Origin: CAVQNQ01 sp963714205
GTDB taxonomy: Bacteria; Acidobacteriota; Terriglobia; Bryobacterales; Bryobacteraceae
Direction of reading: 5' to 3'
NCBI GenBank assembly: GCA_963714205.1
Contig: CAVQNQ010000002.1
Location: forward strand, 620,001 to 684,000
DNA length: 64,000 bases
Positions 49,832 through 59,223 of this stretch are shown piece after piece (the stretch's first letter is position 1; every line of letters begins with the position of its first letter). A program made the position numbers and the translations under genes. The notes under the pieces were generated by a model. That model saw nothing but the letters and a program-made list of their open reading frames with translations, made no database searches and was not told the DNA's origin.

Positions 49832-52800
49832 CTACTGGGCGATCTCCGCGACGCATGCCAGTTGCGAGAAGTAGCCTTTCTGGAACACGGGCGGCGCCGC
49901 CCCCATGTCCAGATCGAACGCCACCGTGAGCGGATTGCCGTTGGGCAGCTTCAGCGGATCTTTGCCGATGCGGATCACCCATTGCAGCATGTTGGCCTGA
50001 GCGGGATCGGCCCCCTTCTCCGCCTCCGCGAAGAATTGGAATGCGGCCCACAGCCCTTCTTTGGATTGCCATGTCAGGTCCGTGCCCAGCCTCACCGTGG
50101 CTTTAACCTCCTGGGAAAGTCCATTCCAAACGAACTGCTTGGGAGCGGGTTTGCCGCCCGAGAAGCCGAGCGTCTGGCCGCCGATGGTTAACGTCTGGCT
50201 CTGCACTCCCTCGGTGCGCACCGGCGTCAGGGTGTAAGTGAGAGCCGGTTCGCCGGACCCGCCGCCGTACAGGGCCTGCGAAAATCCGGCGACGCGGTTG
50301 AAGAAGGCGACGAACGCTGGCGTGAGATGGACCTTGGCGTCCGCGGCTGGCGCGTATTGATTCCCCTGGCGCACCAGAAGTTTCTGAAGCTCCTCGTCGT
50401 AGAGCTTCCAGAGCGCGCCCTCCTTAGGCCGGAAAATGGCGTCCACCTCGGGCATGGTGGCCTGGGCGCTGGCGTTGGGATTGAAAGGGTACTTGTTCAT
50501 CAACGGCCGGAGTTGGCCGCAAAACGCCTTGCCCTTGCCGTTCAGTTCCGCCGGCCCCACGTTGCGCAGCAGGGCCTCGGCATACGTGATGGGATCTTCC
50601 ATCAGCTTCTGAACAACCGTCTCGATGTGCGCGTCGGGGTCGATCCGGAAGGCCTGCGCCACCTGGCGCGTAGCCAGTCTCGCCGCGCTGGCGCTGTTCA
50701 GAGCCGTGGAGGCTGCCGTGTCGGCCGCCTGGGGCTGTCCGGCAACCCCCTCCAGGGAGGCTTGGAGGGCCATGAGAGCGTTTATGTAGTTCTGGTTGGG
50801 CGGCGCGATGAACCGGTCGGCACTGCCCGGCGGCACTACGGCCTGGACCGGCTGGAACAAAGCGGCCACCTCGGGCGCATCCACGGCCGTGTTCTGCGAG
50901 GCCAGCCAGAACAGGGACAGCAGCGGGGACTGGTTGCCCGATTGCAAATTCAGCTTCTGCACCGCGTCGTTCAGGCTGGCGTAGCGCAGCACCGTGGCGT
51001 TCTTCAGATAGGCGCGCCATTGTTCCGTGAAATCGGCAAAATAGCGCTGTTGCAGTTGCTGCTTAAGCTGCTGCCGGTCGATATTCGAGGTCGTCTGGTC
51101 GCCCAGCACCCATTGCTCGCCGCTGAAGTACCGGTCCGGGTCGGAGATGGCCTTGCGCATGAAATCCCACCCGCCCCGGGTGAAGGCGCCGGGCACCTCG
51201 TAGGCATCCGCGATGACAGCCGCGGAACCGGGAAACCGGCGGTTGAACTGTACCGGCTGCGCGCGGTTGCCCGCGTCGGCGATCATGGCCTGGTAGACGC
51301 GCTCGAAACCGGCGAACTGCGAGAGATAGCGCCGGCCGGTCCCGACGGCCACCGGGTCGCTTTGGGATGAGAACGGGTTCGCCAGCCGCAGCTCTTCGCT
51401 GTAAAAGTCGAACTGCTTCTGAGCCAGCTGCTGGCGCTCGGGATCGACGTTCCGGTTGGCGCTCCAGCGGCTCAGCAGAACCGGCGACAGAAATGCCTGC
51501 GTGCTCTTCTCGTGGTGCGACGTGGTGATGAGGTACGCCTTGAGCGCCTCGTACGTGCTCCGGTAATCGGGACCGGGGGTGGGCGGCAGCTCTCGCAGGA
51601 ACTCCACAAGCTGGACCTGCGCCTGAGAGAACAGCAGCCGTTGAAAGCGCTGGAAGTACAGGCGGCGAACGTCGGGATAGGCCGCGCCCCCTATGTACAA
51701 GCCCCAGCGGTAGCTCGCGGGCGGGCCTTGCCGGTCGTAGGTAGCCAGAAGCTCGACGCACTCGCGCAGCGCCTCCAGGCGGCGAAGCGCGTCCGCCGAG
51801 GGGAGCTCGGTGGCGCCCAATTCCACCGGGGAGCTCGCCGCGGTCGCCTCCCGGATGCGGGATTCCAATGCCCCGTTCCTGGCGTAAGACACGGTGAAAC
51901 CGATCGAGAGGACCAGGCACACCGCCGCAGCCACCCCCAGGCCCACACGGCGCAGCAGGCTGGTCTTGGTGCTCGCGCCGCTGGCGCCCAAGGCCACTCG
52001 ATCGGCCAGCAGCACGCTGTGGAAGAGATGTCCCAGGAACAGCCACTGCGGGACTCTGCGCCGGCTCGGCCTGCGGGGCGGGGGCGCCGCCGCCGCTCCG
52101 AACGCGCCGCTCCGAAACATGCGGGTGGCGTCGCTGGCGCCCTCGAGGCCCAGCTGCTCCTGAACGGCCGGCATCGGACCCGTTTCGATGTCCTCGATCG
52201 TGACCGGCCGAACGCCCGAGAAATAGAAGCCGCGCAAGAACGGTCCCGCGGACAACTGGCTCGGCCGGCACAGCTCCACCAGGAATTGCACGACCGGCCG
52301 GCCCAGCTTGCGGAACTCGCGCGGAAGCTCGTAGGCCGCCAGGATCTGAGCGGCGTCATGTTCCCGGGCGAGGATTTCGATGCGCGCATCGCACAAGGAT
52401 CGATGCAGGATGTCGAAGGCCTGCTTCAGGCGGGCGGCCTCCTGCTCCTCGTAGATCCCCTTCGGCTGCCCGGAGCGCAAGGGCAAGGTGGATCCCAGCA
52501 CCTGGCGCGCTTCCTCGTTGCTCAAATTCCTCACGAACTCGGAGAAGAAAGGCACCCGGTCGGCCCGCGTGAACAGGACGTACACCGGCAGATTTACGCC
52601 GAATGCGCCCGACATTTCACCCAGACGCTGGCGAAGTTCCCGGGCTGCGGCGGCCGCGGCTTCCTGCCCTCCCGGCCGGAGGAAGGTCTCGGCATCGAAA
52701 CAGACCAGCGCCGCGCGCGGCGCCTGGCCGCCCTTCCCCAGGACGCTCCGCAACCGGCTCGGGCTTACGGCGCTAATCAGCCGTTTCCATAGGGCGGCAT

Positions 52801-53293
52801 CCGAGAGGAGCGTACCTCCAGCCTCGACGAATACCACCCCCTGGCCGAACCAGAGGTTGGCGGATCGTGTGGACGCGATGGCGTTTTCTTCGTAGATGCG
52901 CCCCGCGAGCAACTCGGCGTTGATCCCCGAGTTCACCAGGACGCTGGTCTTGGCGCTGCCCGCCTTGCCCAGCAGGAAGATGGCCGGCAGGCTGCCAATT
53001 CCGCCTTCCACGCGGGACCCCGCGAGCTTCCTCTGGGCCTCCCGCACCAGCAGGCCGATATCGTCGCCCGCGGCTGAAGCGTCGCCGGCCGGCGTGGCCG
53101 CCCCCTGTTCCAGTTTCTGTTTTTGCCAGATGAACCACAGGACGACGGCTGCCGCGGCGATCCCGATGAGCCACAGCGAAGCACGAAACATCCACAGCGT
53201 GGACCCGTGAAGCCCGAGCAGCGTGCCGCCGATGAATACCAGCACAAAGTAGGCCAGCAGCACGATCGCAGCGATCAAAATCGGCTTACGCAC
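49832..53293 (-). CDS. tssM: type VI secretion membrane protein TssM (IcmF)
   Basis: 1153 aa if it starts at GTG 53293, 8 bp inside tssL; the frame is open 11 codons further, deeper in tssL. Two membrane helices (residues about 5-28 and 34-54) precede the NTPase domain with Walker A LLGKAGSAKTS. A third helix lies near residue 480 (VGLGVAAAVCLVLSIGFTV), then a long periplasmic domain with the TssM C-terminal beta region. TssM spans the inner membrane and periplasm with TssL and TssJ. No TssJ gene is in the window. Confidence 0.92.
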   Translation of the reverse strand: MRKPILIAAIVLLAYFVLVFIGGTLLGLHGSTLWMFRASLWLIGIAAAAVVLWFIWQKQKLEQGAATPAGDASAAGDDIGLLVREAQRKLAGSRVEGGIGSLPAIFLLGKAGSAKTSVLVNSGINAELLAGRIYEENAIASTRSANLWFGQGVVFVEAGGTLLSDAALWKRLISAVSPSRLRSVLGKGGQAPRAALVCFDAETFLRPGGQEAAAAAARELRQRLGEMSGAFGVNLPVYVLFTRADRVPFFSEFVRNLSNEEARQVLGSTLPLRSGQPKGIYEEQEAARLKQAFDILHRSLCDARIEILAREHDAAQILAAYELPREFRKLGRPVVQFLVELCRPSQLSAGPFLRGFYFSGVRPVTIEDIETGPMPAVQEQLGLEGASDATRMFRSGAFGAAAAPPPRRPSRRRVPQWLFLGHLFHSVLLADRVALGASGASTKTSLLRRVGLGVAAAVCLVLSIGFTVSYARNGALESRIREATAASSPVELGATELPSADALRRLEALRECVELLATYDRQGPPASYRWGLYIGGAAYPDVRRLYFQRFQRLLFSQAQVQLVEFLRELPPTPGPDYRSTYEALKAYLITTSHHEKSTQAFLSPVLLSRWSANRNVDPERQQLAQKQFDFYSEELRLANPFSSQSDPVAVGTGRRYLSQFAGFERVYQAMIADAGNRAQPVQFNRRFPGSAAVIADAYEVPGAFTRGGWDFMRKAISDPDRYFSGEQWVLGDQTTSNIDRQQLKQQLQQRYFADFTEQWRAYLKNATVLRYASLNDAVQKLNLQSGNQSPLLSLFWLASQNTAVDAPEVAALFQPVQAVVPPGSADRFIAPPNQNYINALMALQASLEGVAGQPQAADTAASTALNSASAARLATRQVAQAFRIDPDAHIETVVQKLMEDPITYAEALLRNVGPAELNGKGKAFCGQLRPLMNKYPFNPNASAQATMPEVDAIFRPKEGALWKLYDEELQKLLVRQGNQYAPAADAKVHLTPAFVAFFNRVAGFSQALYGGGSGEPALTYTLTPVRTEGVQSQTLTIGGQTLGFSGGKPAPKQFVWNGLSQEVKATVRLGTDLTWQSKEGLWAAFQFFAEAEKGADPAQANMLQWVIRIGKDPLKLPNGNPLTVAFDLDMGAAPPVFQKGYFSQLACVAEIAQ

Positions 53294-53993
53294 CGTATCC
53301 TCCCATGCCGGGAAGTCCCGAGCCAAGCGACACCTTATAGATCGCGAATAGCAAAACCGCCAGCAGCAGGCACCCGAGAGCCCCGTAAAGCAGCCGGCGC
53401 GTCCAGTAATCCCTGGGCGGCGCCACCGATTCCTGGGGTAAGGCCCAGGCGGGCGAGAAACCCGCGAAATCGCCCCGTATGCGGCGGATCTTCTCGGCCA
53501 CTGCGTTCATCACCGGCAGGACCTCGCTTCCGCCGCGCCCGCTGTATCGGCCCCGGAAACCGAGAACCAGGCAGAGGTAGTGCATCTCAAGCAGGTCGGC
53601 CAGGTCCGGCGAATCATTACGCCCCAGCAGGCTCTCCAAATTTTGAAAAAAAACTTCGCCCGCCAGGTGGGTGCCGAACAGCTCCTCCTGAAGCGGTTTG
53701 CGGGGCCAGTCCGCAAAAGCGGGGTTGCGTGTGTCGAGCACCGTTTCATCGAGAAAGCCGACCACCGCCAGCGTGGCCATCCGGATGTCTTCCGTGGCGT
53801 AATCGCCCGTGTTTCTGGCTTCCTGGGCCGCCGCCTTCAAAGCCTCGCGAAGGCGCAGGCGGAACGATTCCGCGTCCGAAACGCTCTCGCGGTTCGATCG
53901 CAATCGCACGATGGCCGTGAGCACCTCCTGGAAGAACAATGCCAGGTTGGCCGTGCGATGCACCCTGGGATCGCTGCCGGTTACTTGTGCCAT
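53286..53993 (-). CDS. tssL: type VI secretion membrane protein TssL (DotU/IcmH)
   Basis: 235 aa. The cytoplasmic DotU helical domain reads LALFFQEVLTAIVRLR, MATLAVVGFLDETVLDTRNPAFADWPRKPLQEELFGTHLAGEVFF and DLLEMHYLCLVLGFRGRYSG. A single C-terminal membrane anchor follows (LLYGALGCLLLAVLLFAIYKV). There is no peptidoglycan-binding extension. It lies 10 bp downstream of tssK1 and overlaps tssM, forming the order tssK1-tssL-tssM common in T6SS clusters. Confidence 0.93.
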   Translation of the reverse strand: MAQVTGSDPRVHRTANLALFFQEVLTAIVRLRSNRESVSDAESFRLRLREALKAAAQEARNTGDYATEDIRMATLAVVGFLDETVLDTRNPAFADWPRKPLQEELFGTHLAGEVFFQNLESLLGRNDSPDLADLLEMHYLCLVLGFRGRYSGRGGSEVLPVMNAVAEKIRRIRGDFAGFSPAWALPQESVAPPRDYWTRRLLYGALGCLLLAVLLFAIYKVSLGSGLPGMGGYGA

Positions 53994-54003
53994 GATGGAG
54001 TCC

Positions 54004-55344
54004 TCAATTTTCGGGGATCACCAGCAGTTCCAGCTCGGCATTGGGCAGATCCCCTGGAACGTAAATGCCGATGCGCCGGGTATGCACGATGTGATCCCAA
54101 AAAGGCCCGGATCTAGAAATACTAAAATACTGCGCTTCCGCTTTGGCCGGTATGGCGGCGGGGGGCACCTGCAGGTGCGTGAGCGTCAACCCGGCCATGG
54201 CGCGCTTGACGAGTTCGCCGACGAACTTCGCCGAACAGATCTTGATCAACTGCGGCGCTTTCACGATCAGATCGGCCTCGCCGGCCGTGGAGCGGACACC
54301 CAGCAGCCAGCGCGAGCGGCCGAAGCAGCGCGCATCCCCAATCTCGCCCTCGTAGAAGAAGGCTGCCGGCTGGTTCAGCGGGATGGCAATGAAGGAGGTC
54401 GGGACCACGATTTCCAGGTGCGTCCGGATGTGCCGGTCCAGCGCCTGGAAGCACTCACCCGGAGATTGGTGGTCGTAGGAGGGCAGCGCGCGCGGATGGG
54501 ACTCCCGGCCGAAAGTGCAGAGCGCGCCGGCCAGACGGGACATCTCCAGGAAAAGTTCCTCGGGATGGCCGCGCTTGGAGGCCCACAAGTGGCGCAGCGC
54601 CACGGCCCCGGAATTGGCCGCGTGCAGCAGCCAGAAATTGGCAATCTCACGCGCCACGAATCCTCCGGGGCTGGCTTCCGCCGTCCCCCTCATCAGAGTG
54701 GCGCTCTTCTCATCCAGGATCTCGACCAGCCGCCGCAGAAGCAGCATCAGGCTCTCGCTGGCGCCGATCTGGAGGCAGGGGGAAATGAACTCCGGATCGT
54801 AGATCGCGCACCCGGAACCATCGCGGACCAGGCGGGCCACGGGAAGCGTGACGAGGCCCTCGCATGGCTCGGTTTCAAACAGCAGCCGGATGTTCTTCCG
54901 GCCCACGCGCACGGATCGCTCGTCCGCGCCGGTGGTTTCGTCCGGGAAAGCGCGCTCTTCGGCGATATAGCGCGCGTGGGTGTCGCGGGCGGTTCCGCAA
55001 TTCAAGCCGTTGTCCTTGCGCTCCGGGACGGCCAGCGAGACGGTCAGGTTCTCCCGCGTGGGGGCGAACAGGTCGCCCACCGGCCGGGCGGGGGGCAGCG
55101 CGTCGTAGTCGGGCATGTGAAAGGGCAGGCCGTCGCGGAAGATGCCGCGGGCGTGCAGCACGGAGACGGTTCCGTTTTCCAGCGCGTGCGCGTCCAGTGC
55201 GCAGCCGGTCAGTCCGTAGGGCTCGAACCACAAAGCCGAAGCCGCGAAATGGATGGAGTCTTCGAAGTACCGGCTCTGGGCCTGGAAGTGCTGCGGGCCG
55301 AGGTGCATACCTTCGGACCAGACCACTTTCGAAAGAAGGCTCAT
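54004..55344 (-). CDS. tssK: type VI secretion baseplate protein TssK (copy 1)
   Basis: 446 aa from ATG 55344; a GTG two codons earlier is possible. The TssK N-terminus is clear (KVVWSEGMHLGPQHFQAQSRYFEDSI), followed by GRKNIRLLFE, ANFWLLHAANSGAVALRHL (family NxFWLLHxxN), and the C-terminal head TLTHLQVPPAAIPAKAEAQYFSISRSGPFWDHIVHTRRIGIYVPGDLPNAELELLVI. TssK connects the baseplate to the TssJLM membrane complex. It is clearly different from copy 2 at 56589 though both are full length. Confidence 0.94.
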   Translation of the reverse strand: MSLLSKVVWSEGMHLGPQHFQAQSRYFEDSIHFAASALWFEPYGLTGCALDAHALENGTVSVLHARGIFRDGLPFHMPDYDALPPARPVGDLFAPTRENLTVSLAVPERKDNGLNCGTARDTHARYIAEERAFPDETTGADERSVRVGRKNIRLLFETEPCEGLVTLPVARLVRDGSGCAIYDPEFISPCLQIGASESLMLLLRRLVEILDEKSATLMRGTAEASPGGFVAREIANFWLLHAANSGAVALRHLWASKRGHPEELFLEMSRLAGALCTFGRESHPRALPSYDHQSPGECFQALDRHIRTHLEIVVPTSFIAIPLNQPAAFFYEGEIGDARCFGRSRWLLGVRSTAGEADLIVKAPQLIKICSAKFVGELVKRAMAGLTLTHLQVPPAAIPAKAEAQYFSISRSGPFWDHIVHTRRIGIYVPGDLPNAELELLVIPEN

Positions 55345-55426
55345 AGACACTGGCGCAAAAGCGTTTGCAAAAGCTTTTTCATGCCCATACTATGATAAGC
55401 GGGATAGAGGTCGTTTTCTACTCGTA

Positions 55427-56581
55427 ATGAACCTGCTGGAAAAGTTCGAGTTACTGGATGCGGCGCCGGACCTCGGCGGCACGCGTGATCAGGCGATACC
55501 CGCCCGCGAGAGGACGTCGGGTAAGGCGGTGCTGGTGCATATCCTGGCGGCCGGCGCGGATCGGCCGCCCGAAGAGCTCTTGACCGCAGTGGCCAAGCTC
55601 CCCGTCGAGAGCCTGTGCCATGTCTTGGAGGTGGGCGAGTTGGCCGGCGTGCGGTACGTGGTGACCGATCCGCTTCCCGGGGCGCGGCACCTTCGCCAGT
55701 GGGTCGAGGCAGTGACGGGCGCGCCTCCGGTTTCGAAGGCTCCGCCAGATCCCGCTCGGCAGGCTGATCCAGGAGAGTTCACGCGGTTGTTCGCGTCGCC
55801 GCGCGCACCCGCAAACCCGCCGCTGGAGCCGGAGCCGGGCGAGTTCACGCGTCTGTTCCAGCAACCGGCGTCCGCACCCACCAGGCCTTTTCAGTTCCAA
55901 CCACCCCCACTCCCCATGCCGCCGCAGCCGGCGGCCAAGAACGAAGCGCCAGAGCCGGGCGAGTTCACGCGCATGTTTTCAGCGCCCATGATCCCCGCCG
56001 CGCCACAGCCGACACTCCATTCGGGTCTGCCTCCGGTCCCGGCTGCTCCCACCGCTCCGCCCGCGCCCCAACCAAGCGCGCCGGGCGAGTTCACCCGCAT
56101 GTTCTCAGCGCCGGTGATCTCCGCCGCGCCCCAAACGGGATTCCATTCGGATTTGCCTCCGGTCCCGGCTGCTCCCGCCGCCCCGACCGCGCCCCAACCA
56201 AGCGCGCCGGGCGAGTTCACCCGCATGTTCTCGGCGCCGGTGATCCCCGCCGCGCCACAGCCGACACTCCATTCGGGTCTGCCTCCGGTCCTGCCCGCGC
56301 CTCCCGCACCTTCCGCACCCCAGCCACCCGCGGCGAGCGAAATCACGCGCAAGGTCTCGATGCAGGCGGCTCCGCCGGTGCCGCAGCCGGTGGTGCAGCA
56401 GCCGGCAATCCCTGCGTTCGCGCCTTCGGCCGCCGCTCTGCCCGCGCTCCCGCAACCGCCGGCGCCGCCCCGCGCAGCCCCCGCCCCGGCGCAGATCTCT
56501 TACGTTCCGCTGATCGTGATTTTGGCCGTGCTGTTCCTCTTGGCCGTCGCACTGGTCATATTTTTCGCCACTTGGCGCTGA
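55427..56581 (+). CDS. C-terminally anchored repeat protein with GEFTRMF motifs
   Basis: 384 aa from ATG 55427. Residues 1-100 look like a reduced protein-kinase N-lobe and hinge (NLLEKFELLDAAP, GKAVLVHILAAG, VRYVVTDPLPGARHLRQWVEAV) with no catalytic loop. The middle has five copies of PGEFTR(L/M)F and one degenerate copy (SEITRKV) separated by Pro/Ala-rich linkers; the last three lie in repeats of about 42 residues, visible in the DNA as a 126-bp period. One C-terminal membrane helix follows (YVPLIVILAVLFLLAVALVIFFA). Divergent from tssK1, convergent with tssK2. Possibly a scaffold for T6SS assembly. Confidence 0.75.
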   Translation: MNLLEKFELLDAAPDLGGTRDQAIPARERTSGKAVLVHILAAGADRPPEELLTAVAKLPVESLCHVLEVGELAGVRYVVTDPLPGARHLRQWVEAVTGAPPVSKAPPDPARQADPGEFTRLFASPRAPANPPLEPEPGEFTRLFQQPASAPTRPFQFQPPPLPMPPQPAAKNEAPEPGEFTRMFSAPMIPAAPQPTLHSGLPPVPAAPTAPPAPQPSAPGEFTRMFSAPVISAAPQTGFHSDLPPVPAAPAAPTAPQPSAPGEFTRMFSAPVIPAAPQPTLHSGLPPVLPAPPAPSAPQPPAASEITRKVSMQAAPPVPQPVVQQPAIPAFAPSAAALPALPQPPAPPRAAPAPAQISYVPLIVILAVLFLLAVALVIFFATWR

Positions 56582-56588
56582 CCGCCCG

Positions 56589-57944
56589 TCATACCGCCTG
56601 CGGCAGCAGGATCAGCAGTTCCAGTTGGGGGTTCGGGAAATCGCCCGGCACATAGACCGCCAGGTTGCGGGCCCGCACGATGGATTCCCAGGGGCTGCCG
56701 CTTTGGCTCAGGCTGAAGTACTGGTATTCGAGCTTCACGGGAATGGCCGGAGGCGGCGAGAGCAGATGAGTCAAAGCCACGCCCCCGAGCGCCCTCTGCA
56801 CCAGGTATTCGATGGAATCGGTGGAAGAGATCTTTACCAGCCGCGGAATCTTGCGAATCATATCGGCCTGCGTCGCGTCGGAGCGCAGCGCCAGGTACAT
56901 CCGTGTGTTGGCGAAGTACTCCTCCCGGTCTATGGACGTAGCGTAGATCGACGGTTGCGCCAGTTTCAGAGGCAGCGAAACGAAGTTGCTCGGGATCACG
57001 GTCTCGAGCAGCAGCCGGAGCTTCTCATCCAAAGCGGCGAACGAGCGGCCCAGGTTGTCGTGGTCATAAACGGGCAAATCGCGCGTTTGAATCTTCTGCG
57101 AAAAAGCGGTGAGAGAACCGGCCAGGCTCAACATGGCCGAATACAGTAGTTCCGGATGACCGCCGCGGGTCTCGAACAGGTGCCGGAACACGGGGAAAGC
57201 CGTATTGATGGTGTAGAGCAGCCAGAAGCTGGCGATGTCGGCGGCGGTGAACTCGGCGAGGCTTTGGTTTTTCTGGCGCCGCGTCCCGGCCAGGGCGCTG
57301 CTTCGGGCCGCCAGGATTTCCAGAATGCGCCGCGCGATCGAGACCAGGTAGTCGCTGGCGCGAAAGTCGAGCAGAGGAGGCACGAAATCGGGGTTCAGCT
57401 CATATAATCCGGCGGAAGTCCGGCGGATCTCGACCAGCGGCAGCACGGAGCTACCCTCGCGGCTCTCATCGTCGAACAAGAGCCGGAAGTTCTTGCGGGC
57501 GACCATCACGGGCTTCTCGGATTGCCCGGTGTTCTCATCGCGCAGCATTTCGATATCCGCGCGATAGCGGACCTCGGGTTCGCGTCCGGCCCCCGCCACG
57601 TTGAAGGCATTGTCTCGATAGCTGGGGATGGCCAGGAAGACCAGCAGGCTGTCCCGGCCAGCGTCCAGGTGGTCGGCGATGGCCTTGGGGGACGGCGCCG
57701 GATCGGAGCGCGGTATATCGAAGAGCAGCCCGTCGGGCAGCATCCCGGAAGCCTCCAGGATGCCAACCGTGCCGCCGGCCAGCGCCTCTTGATCCACACG
57801 CAAGCGGGTAAAACCCCAGGGCCGGAACTCCAGCGCCAGCACCTGGAAGCGCAGCGAGTCCTCGAGAAAACGATCCTGCTGCTGGAGATGCTGCGGGTTC
57901 AGGAAGGTGCCCTTGGTCCAGATCACCGGCTCTAACTGCCGCAT
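56589..57944 (-). CDS. tssK: type VI secretion baseplate protein TssK (copy 2)
   Basis: 451 aa from ATG 57944 (MRQLEPVIWTKGTFLNPQHLQQQDRFLEDSL). TssK landmarks: VARKNFRLLFDDE, ASFWLLYTINTAFPVFRHLFE, NFVSLPLKL and ALTHLLSPPPAIPVKLEYQYFSLSQSGSPWESIVRARNLAVYVPGDFPNPQLELLIL. It ends 8 bp from the repeat-protein stop. A decayed piece of this same gene, including its start, lies at 59224-59452, beyond the protease gene. Confidence 0.94.
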   Translation of the reverse strand: MRQLEPVIWTKGTFLNPQHLQQQDRFLEDSLRFQVLALEFRPWGFTRLRVDQEALAGGTVGILEASGMLPDGLLFDIPRSDPAPSPKAIADHLDAGRDSLLVFLAIPSYRDNAFNVAGAGREPEVRYRADIEMLRDENTGQSEKPVMVARKNFRLLFDDESREGSSVLPLVEIRRTSAGLYELNPDFVPPLLDFRASDYLVSIARRILEILAARSSALAGTRRQKNQSLAEFTAADIASFWLLYTINTAFPVFRHLFETRGGHPELLYSAMLSLAGSLTAFSQKIQTRDLPVYDHDNLGRSFAALDEKLRLLLETVIPSNFVSLPLKLAQPSIYATSIDREEYFANTRMYLALRSDATQADMIRKIPRLVKISSTDSIEYLVQRALGGVALTHLLSPPPAIPVKLEYQYFSLSQSGSPWESIVRARNLAVYVPGDFPNPQLELLILLPQAV

Positions 57945-57981
57945 CGGCTTTACATTACCAGAATGCGGAGGAGCGCGGGGG

Positions 57982-59025
57982 CTACTTCGGTAGGGCCTTG
58001 AGAATGCCGTCCCTCTCGGCAACGGGATAGACGGCGACGATTTTGTCCTTCAGGCCGGCATTGGCGAGGTGCTTGGGATCGAAGCCGTTGGCGCTCAGCT
58101 TGTCCTCCGCCAGCCGCGTCGCGAGGTCGGGGAAGTTGGTCTGCAACTCCTTCTGCTTCTTGAGATCCGCGACGCTTTTCGGTTTGCAGAACTCGTAGTT
58201 CGTGACCGCGCCGCTGAGTTCCTTGACCGTAAATCCTAACTTCTGATAAGCCTCAATGCTCTCCTGGGTGAGGAAGTCCCGATCCAGGAACTTCGCGTCG
58301 TTTGGATTCCTCACCTCGCATTTTTTTAGTTCGACGAATGCGTTCGCCGTAAGTTGGGCGTTCGATGCGGCAAAGGCTGACATAAGGGAATAACGGAAAG
58401 CTCCCCAATGGCGATGGATGGCATAGACCACGCCCGAATCCTCGTACGTTCCAATGATTACAGTCCAATGGGCGGCCTTTCCCGTTGCATTGGTGGGATC
58501 TCCCACATTAGGGTCTGTAACACATACATCAAACGGAACGATCACAGGGCACGAAGCTTTGATCAGGGCTTCTACTTTCCTTTCGAAATCCGAAGCGTTC
58601 GAAATATCGAGCACTTCACCGTCGAACTGACCGCCATACTGTGAGCCCGCGCCGCGTGCTATCTTCACGAGGTTTTCGGCGTTGAAAACCGAGCCGTACG
58701 CCGTCAATTGGTTCAGTTTGCCATACTGCCGCAAGGAATCGTATTGACCTGTTTTGGCCTTAGTGAACTTGGCGGTCTTCTCCGCCAGGGATTTCGTTTT
58801 GGAAGGCGAATTTACGTTGCTGGTTCGGGCCGCCAACGGCTTGGAAATGCTCCAATTTTCGCCTAATTCCTTCTGCCGGCTATACCAACACAGCATCGCA
58901 TAGGCAAGGGCGTAGAATCCGCAACTGGGGCCGCGCTGATCCGGCCTCGCAGGAGGAATGGGATAGATAAGGTCCCAGGTCTTTCCGTTCACGAAGTCCT
59001 TGAGTATTCCGGGAATTTCAGGCAT
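57982..59025 (-). CDS. putative cysteine protease, candidate T6SS effector
   Basis: 347 aa with an ideal ribosome site (AGGAGG, AACA, ATG). The papain-like core is visible: Gln30 and Cys35 in DQRGPSCGFYALAYAM, and His186 in KAAHWTVIIGTYEDSGVVYAIHRHWGAF. The 'GPSCG..AL' and 'HW.V..G' pair resembles C39-like peptidases and eukaryotic actin-maturation protease (C19orf54). There is no signal peptide. The last 130 residues have no known match. It lies between intact tssK2 and a broken tssK copy, a typical place for acquired cargo. No immunity gene is obvious on either side. Confidence 0.65.
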   Translation of the reverse strand: MPEIPGILKDFVNGKTWDLIYPIPPARPDQRGPSCGFYALAYAMLCWYSRQKELGENWSISKPLAARTSNVNSPSKTKSLAEKTAKFTKAKTGQYDSLRQYGKLNQLTAYGSVFNAENLVKIARGAGSQYGGQFDGEVLDISNASDFERKVEALIKASCPVIVPFDVCVTDPNVGDPTNATGKAAHWTVIIGTYEDSGVVYAIHRHWGAFRYSLMSAFAASNAQLTANAFVELKKCEVRNPNDAKFLDRDFLTQESIEAYQKLGFTVKELSGAVTNYEFCKPKSVADLKKQKELQTNFPDLATRLAEDKLSANGFDPKHLANAGLKDKIVAVYPVAERDGILKALPK

Positions 59026-59223
59026 TGTTCCTCCTTTTCAGAATGGAGAGTAAAACGGGCGCTTGCGCAACCGCGACACGTGGGTTCATGGACGGCTGCT
59101 TCCCCGCGCCAGATTGGTCGGGGGTTGCTTACGTACAACTCTCCAGGAATTCCCACTTTAATATCCAGGAATCCCGTTCAGTATACAACCAGCCGCCATG
59201 TTCTGATCGCCTTAATGATGACC

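Noticed and set aside
55950..56300. 126-bp period as a CRISPR or mobile repeat
   Set aside because: The repeats are in frame and encode the PGEFTRMF units of a protein.
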